DNA from: Candidatus Methanoplasma cognatum
GTDB taxonomy: Archaea; Thermoplasmatota; Thermoplasmata; Methanomassiliicoccales; Methanomethylophilaceae
DNA: 64,000 nucleotides
Reading direction: 5' to 3'
Assembly (NCBI GenBank): GCA_009777615.1
Contig: WRLM01000001.1
Location: 1 to 64,000, forward strand
Shown here one piece after another: positions 1 to 15,000 of the stretch. Under the pieces are notes generated by a model, which was given only the letters and a program-made list of their open reading frames with translations, searched no databases and had not been told where the DNA came from. A program made the position numbers and the translations under genes. Numbering within the stretch: position 1 is the first letter of the stretch; every line of letters starts with the position of its first letter.

Positions 1-1
1 C

Positions 2-3000
2 GTCCCGTACGTGAGCGGCGTACCGTTCGAAATCAACAAGGACGACAACCTGTGGATCGCGGCAGAGGCGGCACCCACGTACACTTTCAGGTACTGGATG
101 GACGACACTACCGCCGGTGCAACGAGGAATGTGGGCACGCACACTGCAGCCACTGCGGAATACACCGCGTACTTCCTCGGAGCCGGCGCAGTCAATCTTA
201 CCCTGACCGCATATCCCGCAGGAACCGGTTCCTTCCAGTACAGGCTTGCGGGTACCACCGTATGGCAGAACTACTCAGGCTCGCCGGTGCAATTCAACAT
301 CGGTGATGATGTAGAGGTAGAAGCAATTCCGTTATCCGGGTATAGCTTCCGCTTCTGGGAGGATAATGATAATACTAATGCGAGGACATTCACGATAACC
401 GCTGGCGGTGCCTCGCACACAGCATACTTCCTCATCGATGTACCCAACAGGGTCCAGGTCACTCTGACCGACAGCCCGTTGGGAGGGGCGCAGGCATTCA
501 CATGGATCCTGCCCGGAATGACCGCATCCGTTCCGTATGCGAGCGGCACGCCGTTCTTCATTAACAAGAGCGACGAACTGACGATCGCGGTCGTTGCGGC
601 AACCGACTATACCTTCAGGTATTGGGATGACAGCTCCACAAGCCTCACCAGGTATGTGGGCACCCACCCCTTCAGCACTGGCGCAGAGGAATACATTGCG
701 TACTTCCTCGATGACCTCAACAAGGTCACCCTGACCCTTGAAGCATCGCCTGTCGTTGCAGCCGGCACCTTTGAGTACAGACTCCAGGGAACGCCGGTAT
801 GGGAAGCCTATCCCGGCACGGCGGTTTGGTTCAACATCGGCGACAACGTAGAGGTCAAGGCAACCGCGGGATCAGGATACTCCTTCCGGTTCTGGGAGGA
901 TGCCAGCTCCAATGCCGAGAGGACACATACGATGTCATCGGTACCAAGCGAGAATGAATTGACCGCATACTTCCTCGGAGGCGACACGGTCGAGATAACC
1001 CTTACCGACATTCCGTCGGGAGCGGGAATATTCTCTTGGCAGCTGGACGGAATGACCGGATCTGTTCCGTACGTGAGCGGCACGCCGTTCCTGGTCAACA
1101 CGATCGATATTCTGACGATCGAGGCCGATGAGGCGCCCAACTACACCTTCCAGTACTGGTTGGATGACGCCTTGGCAGGCATGTCGAGGAACGTCGGAAT
1201 GCAGCTCGCAAACACAGAATACACAGCATACTTCCAATCTGATATCTCCGGCGAGACGGCCGACCTGACCCTTGAGGCGTTGCCCGCAGCCGTGCCCATA
1301 ACCGGTGTCTTCCAGTACAGGATACAGGGAGCGGCGGCATGGAATTACTGCGACGCAGGCACGACGCTGACGTTCAACATCAACGATGTCATAGAGATCG
1401 GAGCGATCGCGCCTTCCGGATATGACTTCATGTTCTGGGAGGACGCAAGCGACGTACCCGTAAGGACATACACAGTATTGGGCGATGACATCCTCACAGC
1501 ATACTTCCTCGGAAGTGATGTAGTCGAGATAACTCTGACCGCAGACCCGTCGGGAACGGGAACGTTCTCCTGGCAGCTGGACGGAATGACCACTTACATC
1601 CCGTACGTGCCCGGCGCACCGTTCACGATCAACAAGGATGATGATCTGTGGATCACGACAACGGCGATACCCACATACAGCTTCCGGTTCTGGGATGATG
1701 CTTCTACAAGCCTCCCCAGGAACGTGGGCACCCACCTCCTCAGCACAGGCACGGAGGAATACACCGCATACTTCCTCGGACTCAACAGGGTCACTCTGAC
1801 CATCGAGGCGTCACCCGACGTCACCCCGGAAGCCGGTACCTTCGAGTACAGGCTCCAGGGAATGACAGCATGGGTCACATACAACAGCACGCCGGCGTTG
1901 TGGTTCAACATCGGCGATGTCGTAGAGGTAAAGGCGACCGCTGAAGCAGGATACAGCTTCCTGTTCTGGGAGAACGCCGACGACAACGTCGAGAGGACAG
2001 TCACAATGGCAGCCGGCGGAGCCGCGCTGACCGCATACTTCCTCGGAGGCGACACGGTCGTGATAACTCTGATCGACAGCCCCTCGGGAGCGGGAATATT
2101 CTCCTGGCAGCTGAGCGGAATGACCGCGTACGTCCCGTACGTGAGCGGGGTACCGTTCGAAATCAACAAGGACGACGACCTGTGGATCGCGGCAGAGGCG
2201 GCACCCACGTACACTTTCAGGTACTGGATGGACGACACTACTGCCGGTGCAACGAGGAATGTGGGCGACCACTCCAGTAACACCACGGGCACGGAGGATT
2301 ACACAGCGTACTTCCTCGGAACCAGCACGGTCGACCTTACCCTGACCGCATATCCCGCAGGAACCGGTACCTTCCAGTACAGGCTTGCGGGTACCACCAC
2401 ATGGTACAACTACACAGGCTCGCCGGTGCCATTCAACATCGGTGATGACGTAGAGGTAGAAGCAATTCCGTTAATCGGGTATAGCTTCCGCTTCTGGGAG
2501 GATAACGATGACACTAATGCGAGGACATTCCCGATAACTGTCGGCGGCGCTTCGCACACAGCATACTTCCTCATCGATGCACCCAACAGGGTCCAGATCA
2601 CTCTGACCGACAGCCCGTCGGGAGGGGCGCAGGAGTTCACTTGGACCCTGCCCGGAATGACCGACTCCGTTCCGTACGTGAGCGGCACGCCGTTCGAAAT
2701 CAACAGGAACGATGAACTGACGATCACGGTCGTTACGGCAAGCGGCTATGCCTTCAGATACTGGGATGACAGCTCCACAAGCCTCATCAGGTATGTGGGC
2801 ACCCACCTTGCCGGCACTCCTGCGGAGTACACTGCGTACTTCCTTGGTTCCAACGTAGCCACCCTGACCCTCGAGGCGTCGCCCCTCGGAGCAGGTACCC
2901 TTGAGTACAGACTCCAGGGAACGGCGGTATGGGAACTCTATCCCGGCACGCCGGTGCAATTCAACGTCGGCGACAACATAGAGGTCAGAACAGCCGCAGA

Positions 3001-6000
3001 ACCAGGATACTCCTTCCGGTTCTGGGAGGATACAAGCACCAGCACCACGAGGACGGTCGCAATGTCCACTACTGGAGAGCTGCTGATCGCATACTTCCTC
3101 GGAGGCGACACGGTCGAGATAACCCTTACCGACATACCGTCGGGAGCGGGAATATTCTCCTGGCAGCTGCTCGGTATGACTGATTTCGTTGCGTACGCGA
3201 GTGGCACACCGTTTGAGATCAACAAGAGCGACTATCTGATAATCGAGGCCAACGAGGCGACCGACTACACCTTCCGGTACTGGTTGGACGATGCTTCGGC
3301 AGGCCAGCTGAGGAATGTCGGCACGCATATTGCAGACACTGCGGAGTACAAAGCGTACTTCCTCTCCGACCTCTACACGGCCGACCTGACCCTTGAGGCG
3401 CTGCCCGCAGCCATCCCCATAACCAATGTCTTCCAGTACAGGATACAGGGAGCGGCGGTATGGAATTACTGCGACGCAGGCACGACGCTGACGTTCAACA
3501 TCAACGACGTCATAGAGATCGGAGCGGTCGCGCCTTCCGGATACGACTTCATGTTCTGGGAGGACGCAAGCGACGTACCCGTAAGGACATACACAGTATT
3601 GGGCGATGACATCCTCACCGCATACTTCCTCGGAAGTGATGTAGTCGAGATAACTCTGACCGCCGACCCGTCGGGAACGGGAACGTTCGAATGGCAGCTG
3701 GACGGAATGACCGCGTTCGTTCCGTACGTGCCCGGCGCGCCGTTCACGATCAACAAGGACGATGATCTGTGGATCACGACCGCGGCGGCACCTACATACA
3801 GCTTCCGGTTCTGGGATGATGCTTCTACAAGCCTCCTCAGGAATGTGGGCACCCACCTCCTCAGCACAGGCACGGAGGAATACACCGCATACTTCCTCGG
3901 ACTCAACAGGGTCACTCTGACCCTGAACGCGTCACCCGACGTCAACCCCGCAGCCGGTACCTTCGATTACAGGCTCCAGGGAATGACAGACTGGGTCGCA
4001 TACCCCGGCGCGGCGGTGTGGTTCAACATCGGCGATGTAGTAGAGGTAAAGGCGACCGCCGAAGGAGTATACACCTTCCTGTTCTGGGAGAACGCCGACG
4101 ACAACGTCGAGAGGACAGTCACAATGGCAGCCGGCGGAGCCGTGCTTACCGCATACTTCCTCGGAAGCGACAAGGTTGAGATAACTCTGACCGACAGTCC
4201 CTCGGGAGCGGGAATATTCTCCTGGCAACTGGACGGAATGACCGCGTACGTCCCGTACGTGAGCGGCGTACCGTTCGAAATCAACAAGGACGACAACCTG
4301 TGGATCGCGGTAGAGGCGGAACTCACATACACCTTCAGGTACTGGATGGACGACACTGCCGCCGGTGCAACGAGGAATGTGGGCACGCACACAGCAGCCA
4401 ACGCGGAATACACTGCGTACTTCCTCGGAGCCAGCTCGGTCGATCTTACCCTGACCGCATATCCCGCAGGAACCGGTTCCTTCCAGTACAGGCTTGCGGG
4501 TACCACCACATGGTACAGCTACTTTGGCATGCCGGTGCAATTCAACATCGGCGATGATGTAGAGGTAAATGCAATTCCGTTAAACGGATATGGCTTCCGC
4601 TTCTGGGAGGATGCCGACGGCACCAACTCGAGGATATTCACAATACCTGCAGGCGGCGCTTCGCACACAGCATACTTCCTCATCAACACGCCCAACAGGG
4701 TCCAGATCACTCTGACCGACAGCCCGTCGGGAGGGGCGCAGGAGTTCACTTGGACCCTGCCCGGAATGACCACGTCCGTTTCTTACGGAACAGGACCGCT
4801 GGAAGTCAACAGGAACGATGAACTGACGATCGCGGTCGCTGCGGCAACCGACTATACCTTCAGGTACTGGGATGACAACTCCACAAGCCTCACCAGGTAT
4901 GTGGGCACCCACCTTACCGGCACTCCTGCGGAGTACACTGCGTACTTCCTCGACGAACTCAACGCGGTCAGCCTGACCCTGGACGCAGACCCGGCCATGG
5001 CCGGCACCTTTGAGTACAGACTCCAGGGAATGCCGGTATGGGAGACCTACCCCGGCACGGCGGTTCGGTTCAACATCGGCGACAACGTAGAGGTCAAAGC
5101 AATACCGTTACCGCTGCCCGGATACTCCTTCCGGTTCTGGGAGGATGCCAGCACCAATGCCGAGAGGACACATACGATGTCATCGGTACCAAGCGAGAAT
5201 GAATTGACCGCATACTTCCTCGCGCCCGGCGCGGTTGAGATAACCCTTACCGACATCCCGTCGGGAGCGGGAATATTCTCATGGCAGTTGCTCGGAATGA
5301 CCGATTCCGTTCCGTACGTGAGCGGCACGCCGTTCTTTGTCAACATGACCGACATCCTGACGATCGAGGTCGACGAGGCGCAGGACTACACCTTCAAGTA
5401 CTGGTTGGACGACGCTTCGGCAGGCATGTCGAGGAACGTCGGAATGCAGTTCGCAAATACGGAATACATTGCGTACTTCCTCTGTGATCTCCCCGGCGAG
5501 ACGGCTGACCTGACCCTTGAGGCGTCGCCCGCAACCATCCCCGCCACCACCGATGTCTTCCAGTACAGGATACAGGGAGCGGCGGCATGGGATTACTGCG
5601 TTGCAGGCACGACGCTGACGTTCAACATCAACGATGTAGTGGAGATCGGAGCGGTCGCGCCTTCCGGATATGACTTCATGTTCTGGGAGGACGCAAGCGA
5701 CGTACCCGTAAGGACATACACAGTATTGGGCGATGACATCCTCACCGCGTACTTCCTCGGAAGCGACAAGGTTGAGATAACCCTGACCGCCGACCCGTCG
5801 GGAACGGGAACGTTCGAATGGCAGCTGGACGGAATGACCGCGTTCGTTCCGTACGTGAGCGGCATACCGTTTGAGATCAACAAGAGCGATGACCTGTGGA
5901 TCACGACCACGCCGGCACCAGCACACAGCTTCCGGTTCTGGGATGATGCTTCCACAAGCCTCCTCAGGAATGCGGGCACACACACTGCAGCCACTGCGGA

Positions 6001-9000
6001 ATACACAGCATACTTCCTCGGACCCAACAGGGTCACTCTGACCATTGAAGCGTCACCCGACGTCACCCCGGAAGCCGGTACCTTCGAGTACAGACTCCAG
6101 GGAATGACAGCATGGGTCACATACAGCAGCACGCCGACGTTGTGGTTCAACATCGGCGATGTCGTAGAGGTCAAGGCGACCGCCGAACCAGGATACAGCT
6201 TCCAGTTCTGGGAGAACGCCGACTTCAATGATGAGAGGACAGTCACAATGGCAGCCGGCGGAGCCGCGCTGACCGCATACTTCCTCGGAGGCGACACGGT
6301 CGTGATAACTCTAATCGACAGCCCGTCGGGAGCAGGATCATTCTCCTGGCAGCTGGACGGAATGACCGAGTACGTCCCGTACGTGAGCGGCACGCCGTTC
6401 GAAATCAACAAGGACGACGACCTGTTCATTAAGGCCGAAGCGGAACCCACATACACCTTCAGGTACTGGGAGGACAACACTCTAACTGCCATCAGGCATG
6501 TGGGCGACCACTCCGGTAACACCACGGGCACGGAGGATTACACAGCGTACTTCCTCGGCCCGGGCGGAGTCTACCTTACCTTGAACACGTACCATCCGGG
6601 AACCGGTTCCTTCCAGTACAGAATTGAAGGGACTTCCCTCTGGTACAACTATATCGGCATACCGGTGGCATTCAACATCGATGATGTCGTAGAGGTAAGG
6701 ACATTCCCCGCATCCGGGTATATCTTCCAGTTCTGGGAGAACGCCGACGACAACGCCGAGAGGACAGTCACAATGGCAGCCGGCGGAGCCGCGCTGACCG
6801 CATACTTCCTCTCCAACCAGCTAGGAAACCAGACTCTGGTCACTCTGACAGATATACCGTCGGGAGCGGGAATATTCTCTTGGTCGCTGCCAGGAATGAC
6901 CGCATCCGTTCCGTACGTGAGCGGCACGCCGTTCCGGATCAACCAGAACGACGTTCTGACGATCGAGGTCGTTGCGGCAACAACCGACTATACCTTCAAG
7001 TACTGGACGGATGACATCAGCGCAGGCATGCTGAGACAAGTGGGCACCCACCCCAACGTCACTGCCAAGGAGTACACTGCGTACTTCCTCGATGACCTCA
7101 ACAAGGTCACCCTGACCCTGAACGCAGAACCGGCGATGACCGGTACCTTCGAGTACACGCTCCCCGGAACAGAAATATGGGTCCCTTACCCCGGCACGCC
7201 GGTTTGGTTCAACGCTGGTGACGGCATAAAGGTCAAAGCAATACCGTTACCGCTGCCCGGATACTCCTTCCGGTTCTGGGAGGATGCCATCACCAATGAT
7301 GAGAGATCGGTCACAATATCTCCTGGCGGAGATGTGCTGACCGCATACTTCCTCTTGCCCGGCGCGATCGAGATAACCCTTACCGACATACCGTCGGGAG
7401 CGGGAATATTCTCATGGCAGCTGAACGGAATGACCGCGTTCGTTCCGTACGTGAGCGGCACGCCGTTCTTTGTCAACATGATCGATGACCTGACCATTGC
7501 AGTCGCTGAGGCGCAGGACTACACCTTCAAGTACTGGTTGGACAACGCCTCGGCAGGCATGTCGAGGAACGTCGGAATGCAGTTCACTGACAGGGAATAC
7601 AAAGCGTACTTCCTCTCCGACCTCTACACGGCCGACCTGACCCTTGAGGCGTCGCCCGCAACCATCCCCGCCACCGCCGATGTCTTCCAGTACAGGATAC
7701 AGGGAGCGGCGGCATGGAATTACTGCGTTGCAGGCACGACGTTGACGTTCAACATCAACGATGTAGTGGAAATCGGAGCGGTCGCGCCTTCCGGATACAG
7801 CTTCAAGTTCTGGGAGAACTCAAGCGACGTACCCGTAAGGACATACACAGTATTGGGCGATGACATCCTCACCGCATACTTCCTTGGAAGTGATGTAGTC
7901 GAGATAACTCTGACCGCCGACCCGTCGGCAGGCGGAGCGCTCTCCTGGCAGCTGGACGGAATGACAGTGTTCGTTCCGTACGTGCCCGGCGCACCGTTCA
8001 CTATCAACAAGAGCGATGACCTGACCGTTCATGCCGAGCAAGCGGCATTATACACATTCGTCTCATGGGAGAATGTTTACACAACCCCAACCTGGATTGT
8101 GGGCGACCACCTTACCAATGTTACCGGTACAGAGACGTACACTGCGTACTTCCTTGACGCCGCTGCGCCGTATCTGACCCTTGAGGCGTCACCCGACGTC
8201 AACCCCGCAGCCGGTACCTTTGAGTACAGGATACAGGGAGCGACGTCATGGACCCCTTACACCGTACCGGTGCAATTCAACTCCGGTTTGGGCATAGAGG
8301 TCAAGGCGAACGCCGAAGCAGGATACAGCTTCCTGTTCTGGGAGGACACCAGCGATGACCCCGAGAGGGCATACACAATGCCGGCCGGCAACACCACGCT
8401 TACGGCATACTTCCTCTCAACCAATGTCAACGATCAGGTAGAGATAACCCTGACCGCCAGCCCGTCGGCAGGCGGAACGTTCGAATGGCAGCTGGACGGA
8501 ATGACCGCGTTCATTCCGTACGTGAGCGGCTCTCCGTTCACGATCAACAGGACCGATGACCTGACCGTTCGGGCCATAGAGGCTCCGGGATATGACATCA
8601 GATTCTGGGAGGATAACTCCATAGACCTAGTCAGGCATGTGGGCGACCACCCCAGCACCACCGGTGCAGAGGAATACACTGCGTACTTCCTCGGTCCCGC
8701 TGCGGTCTCCCTGACTCTTGTGGCGTCACCTGACGACACCCCCCCAGCTGGTACCTTCGAGTACAGGCTCCTGGGAATGGACACGACGATCTGGTTCCCC
8801 TACACAGCGGGTACGCCGGTATGGTTCAATGTTGGTGACGACATAGAGGTCAGAACAACTGCGGCAAACGGATACACGTTCAGGTTCTGGGAGGATACCA
8901 GCACCAACGTTGAGAGGACATTCACAATGCCCGCCGGCGGCGCCGTGCTGACAGCATACTTCCTATCTCCCAACATCAACGACCGGGTAACGATAACTCT

Positions 9001-12000
9001 GACCGCCGACCCGTCGGCAGGAGGAGCATTCACCTGGTGGCTGGACGGAATGACCGGATCCTTCTCGTGCGCTAGCGGCGCGTCGTTCACGATCAACAAG
9101 AGCGACGACCTGTTCGTCGAGGCCCAAGCGGAAACCGACTACACCTTCAAGTTCTGGATGGACGATGCTGCCGCCGGTGCAACGAGGCATGTGGGCGACC
9201 ACCTCCCCAACACCACCGGCGTTGCGGGATACACTGCGTACTTCCTCGACGACCTAAACGCGGTCGGCCTGACCCTGAACGCAAACCCGTCCATGACCGG
9301 CACCTTTGAGTACAGACTCCAGGGAACGTCGGCATGGTTGCCCTATCCCGGCACGGCGGTTTGGTTCAACGCCGGCGACAACGTAGAGGTCAAAGCAATA
9401 CCGTTACCGCTGCCCGGATATTCCTTCCGGTTCTGGGAGGATGCCGGTACCAATGTCGAGAGGACACATTTGATGTCATCGACGCCAAGCGATAATGAAT
9501 TGACCGCATTCTTCCTCATGCCCGGCGCGATCGAGATAACCCTTACCGACATCCCGTCGGGAGCGGGAATATTCTCCTGGACTCTGCCCTTAATGACCGC
9601 TTACGTTCCGTACGTGAGCGGCACGCCGTTCTTTGTCAACATGATGGATATGCTGACGATCAAGGTCGACGAGGCGCAGGACTACACCTTCCAGTACTGG
9701 TTGGATGATGCCTCGGCAGGCATGACGAGGAACGTCGGAATGCAGTTCTCTAACGCAGAATACAAAGCGTACTTCCTCGATGACCTCAACGCGTTCGACC
9801 TGACCCTCGAGGTGTCGCCCGTAACCGTCCCCGTAACCGATACCTTCCGGTACCGGATACAGGGAGTGGCGACATGGGAATACTGCGACGCAGGCACGAC
9901 GCTGGCATTCAACCTCAACGACATCGTAGAGATCGAAGTGATCACGCCTTCCGGATACGACTTCATGTTCTGGGAGAACACAAATGACATACCCGTAAGG
10001 ACATACACAGTGTTGGGCGATGACACCCTCACAGCATACTTCCTCTCAACCAATGTCAATGATCAGGTAGAGATAACTCTGGTCGCCGACCCGTTGGGAT
10101 CTGGAACGCTCTCCTGGCAGCTGGACGGAATGAACGCGTTCATTCCGTACGTGCCCGGCGTGCCGTTCGTGATCAACAAGAGCGATGATCTGATCGTTCA
10201 TGCCATGGAAGAGGCAGGATACACTTTCATCTCGTGGGAGAATGTTTACACAACCCCAACTTGGATTGTGGGCGACCACATCACCAACACCACCGGCACA
10301 GAGGGATACACTGCGTACTTCCTTGACGCCGCTGCGCCGTATCTGACCCTTGAGGCGTCACCCGACGTCAACCCCGCAGCCGGTACCTTTGAGTACAGGA
10401 TACAGGGAGCGACGTCATGGACCCCTTACACCGTACCGGTGCAATTCAACTCCGGTTTGGGCATAGAGGTCAAGGCGAACGCCGAAGCAGGATACAGCTT
10501 CCTGTTCTGGGAGGACACCAGCGATGACCCCGAGAGGGCATACACAATGCCGGCCGGCAACACCACGCTTACGGCATACTTCCTCTCAACCAATGTCAAC
10601 GATCAGGTAGAGATAACCCTGACCGCCAGCCCGTCGGCAGGCGGAACGTTCGAATGGCAGCTGGACGGAATGACCGCGTTCATTCCGTACGTGAGCGGCT
10701 CTCCGTTCACGATCAACAGGACCGATGACCTGACCGTTCGGGCCATAGAGGCTCCGGGATATGACATCAGATTCTGGGAGGATAACTCCATAGACCTAGT
10801 CAGGCATGTGGGCGACCACCCCAGCACCACCGGTGCAGAGGAATACACTGCGTACTTCCTCGGTCCCGCTGCGGTCTCCCTGACTCTTGTGGCGTCACCT
10901 GACGACACCCCCCCAGCTGGTACCTTCGAGTACAGGCTCCTGGGAATGGACACGACGATCTGGTTCCCCTACACAGCGGGTACGCCGGTATGGTTCAATG
11001 TTGGTGACGACATAGAGGTCAGAACAACTGCGGCAAACGGATACACGTTCAGGTTCTGGGAGGATACCAGCACCAACGTTGAGAGGACATTCACAATGCC
11101 CGCCGGCGGCGCCGTGCTGACAGCATACTTCCTATCTCCCAACATCAACGACCGGGTAACGATAACTCTGACCGCCGACCCCTCGGCAGGAGGAACGTTC
11201 GAATGGCAGCTGGACGGAATGACCGCGTTCATTCCGTACGTGAGCGGCTCTCCGTTCACGATCAACAAGAGCGACGAACTGACCATTGAGGCCATAGAAG
11301 CAACCGACTATACCTTTGAGTACTGGGCAGACGACAACTCTACAGACCCCCTCAGATATGTGGGCGACCATCTCGGCAACACCACCGGCACAGAGGAATA
11401 CACTGCGTACTTCCTCAGTGACAACGCGGTCGAACTGATACTCAAATCGAGTCCCCCTCTGGGCGGCACATTTGAGTACAGGCTCCCCGGAACAACGACA
11501 TGGGTGGTCTATGTCGGCACGCCGCCGGAGCAATTCAACGTCACCGATGTCATAGAGATCAGAGTAATTGAGGCAGCCGGATACACCTTCCAGTTCTGGG
11601 AGGATTACACCACCAACTCTGTGAGGACACATACGATGTCAGCGGTGCCTGGCGAGAATGAACTGACCGCATACTTCCTCTCCGATGACCCCGACGATCA
11701 GGTAGAGATAACTCTGACCGCATCGCCAGCAGGAGCGGGAACGTTCGAATGGTGGTTAGATGGAATGACCGCATCCGTTCCGTATGTGGAGGGAGTGCCG
11801 TTCGTGATCAACAAGACCGACATCCTGACGATCGAGGCCATAGATGATACGGGCACCTTCATGTATTGGGAGGATTCGTCCACAAGCGCGGAAAGGCTCG
11901 TGGGCACACACGTCACCGACACCAAGAGCTACACTGCGTACTTCTCCGGAGTTGACATGGTCGTCCTGATCCTCGAGTCGTCCCCCGCCGCTGCGGATGT

Positions 12001-15000
12001 CGTCTTTGAGTACAGGGTTAACGGAGCATCGTCATGGACCACTTACAACATGCCGGTACAACTCAACCCCAGCGATGTCGTAGAGATCAATACGTATGCG
12101 ACAAACGGATACACCTTCCGGTTCTGGGAGGACAGCACTAACAGCAACCCGAGGACATACACTATGTCTTCAGTTCCTTACACCAATGAGACACTGACAG
12201 CATACTTCCTCTCCGACAACCCCGGCGATTGGGTAACGATAACCCTGACCGCCGACCCGTCGGCAGGAGGAACATTCACATGGTGGCTGGACGGAATGAC
12301 CGGATCCTTCCCGTGCGCTAGCGGCGCGTCGTTCACGATCAACAAGGACGACGACCTGACGATCGAGGCCGATGAGGCGCCCTTATATGACTTCCTGTTC
12401 TGGGAGGACAGCACCCTAACTGCCATCAGGAATGTGGGCGACCATCTCAGCAACACCACTGGCACGGAGGATTACACTGCGTACTTCCTCGACACCACCA
12501 ACGCGGCCACCTTGACCCTTTTGGCGTCACCCGATGTCACCGCCGGCAGCTTCGAGTACAAGTATCCGGCAATGACGGACTGGATAGAATATCTGGGCTC
12601 GCCGGTGCAATTCAACATCGGCGATGCCGTAGATGTCAGAACGACTGCGGAAACCGGATACACCTTCCGGTTCTGGGAGGATACCAGCACCAGCCCATCG
12701 AGGACACATACGATGTCATCGGTGCCAGGCGACAATGTGCTGACGGCATACTTCCTCTCCGACAACTCCAGCGATTGGGTAACGATAACCCTGACCGCCG
12801 TGCCGTCGGTAGGAGGAACGTTCTCCTGGCAACTGGACGGAATGACCGTATCCTTCCCGTGCGCTAGCGGCGCGTCGTTCGTGATCAACAAGGACGACGA
12901 CCTGTGGATCATGGCCGAAGAAGCACCCACACATACCTTCAAGTTCTGGATGGACGACACTGCCGCCATTGCGATTAGGCATGTAGGCGACCACTCTGGC
13001 AACACCACCGGCACAGAGGAATACACTGCGTACTTCCTCTCAAATGACCCCGATGAGACGACCGAACTGACCCTTGAGGCGTTACCCGACGTCAACCCCG
13101 TAGCCGGTACCTTTGATTACAGGCTCCAGGGAATGATGGTCTGGATCCCATACCCGGGCATGGCGGTGACGTTCAACGACACCGATGTTGTAGAGGTCAA
13201 GGCGAACGCTGAACCTGGATACAGCTTCATGTTCTGGGAGAATGCCGACGACGACCCTGAGAGGACGGTCATAATGTCCATCGACAGAGACCTTACCGCA
13301 TACTTCCTCGGAGGCGACACGGTTGAGATAACCCTGGTCGCCGTGCCGTCGGCAGGAGGAACGTTCTCCTGGCAGCTGGACGGAATGACTGCGTTCGTTC
13401 CGTATGTGAGCGGCGTACCGTTTGAGATCAACAAGATCGATGACCTGACCATCAGGGCCGAAGAGGCACTCACACACACCTTCCTGGTCTGGGAGGATGC
13501 TTCCACAAGCCCCACCAGGTATGTGGGCGACCACCTCCTCAACACCACCGGCACAGAGACGTACACTGCGTTCTTCACCTCTGACAACCCCGCCGAGAGG
13601 TTCGCCCTGGAACTTCTGGCGGTACCGTTCGGGCTGGGCACCTTTGAGTACATGCTCTCCGGAATGACAGACTGGGCCGCATACACAGGCTCGGAGCTGT
13701 TCAACGTCGGCGATACCGTACAGGTCAGAGCGGTCGGTGTACAAGGGTATACCTTCCAGTACTGGGAGGTAATCACAAACACCAACCCCGTCAGGTCATT
13801 CGACAGCATCAATAACTTCGGTGTCGCATACTTCCTTGCGGACGAACCCAGCGGCAGGGTCAAGGTGACCCTGACCGATGTCCCGTCGGGAGCTGGAACG
13901 TTCACTTGGCAGGTATACGGAATGCCCTACGCTTTCGAATATACCGACACCGGACCGTTCTACGTCAACAGGTTTATCGATGACCTGACCATCAGGGCCA
14001 GAGCGGAACCCGACTACACCTTCAAGTTCTGGATAGATGAACCAGTTACGACTGCACTCAGGGACATATATTCCTTCTATCTGGATGACGACGAGAAAGA
14101 ATACATTGCGTACTTCCTCTCCGACGACCCCAATGATACGGCCGACCTGACTCTGGGAGACAACCCCACGGGGTCCGGCGCCTTTAAGTACCAGTTCGAT
14201 GGTTTTGGAATGACGCATTGGTATAACTTCGTAGGAACGACAATGACGTTCAACAAGACGGACGACGTGATTGTCAGGGCAGATGCGCAACCCTCGTTCA
14301 CCTTCCTTTTCTGGAAGGATGCGGACACTGACCCCGTAAGGCCATTTGATATGTCCCTCGGTAACCAGTCGGATGTAGCGTACTTTGTCTCAAATGCCAT
14401 TGGCGACTGGGTAGAGATAACCCTGACCGACGTACCGTCGGGAGCGGGAACGTTCACATGGTGGCTGTATGGAATGACCGGAACCGTTCCGTACGTGGAC
14501 GGCGTGCCGTTCAGGATCAACAAGAGCGATGAACTGTTCGTCGAGGCCACAGCGGAATCTGGATACGACTTCAAGGTCTGGAGTAACGGTACTGCAAACC
14601 CAATCCTGAATGTGGCCAACCACAGTGGCAGCTCAGGCACGGAGGGTTACACAGCGTACTTCCTCGGAAGCAACACGGCCCCGTTGATTATTATCCCAAT
14701 GCCCAGCGGAGCCGGCACCTTCCAGTACAGGTATTTCGGAATGACAGAATGGGCCGCATATACTTCCGGCGAGCTATTCAATGTCCATGACCACATAGAG
14801 CTCAACGCAGTCCCCGGAAGTGACTATGAATTCAGGTTCTGGGAAGATGGTAAGTCAGGCCTGTTTACAATCGACAATTTCGATCAAGCAGGCGAGACTG
14901 TGTATGCATATTTCCTCACCAATGATTTGGATGGCAGGGGATATGTAGAATATGACATACCTTCTGACATCGAGGATATGGTGCTAGCAGGAGATGAAAA

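Noticed and set aside
271-14640. Many long minus-strand reading frames across the giant gene, up to 461 codons at 2471-3856
   Set aside because: They recur with the plus-strand repeat and follow its codon pattern. They are frames kept open by the skewed, repeated coding sequence.
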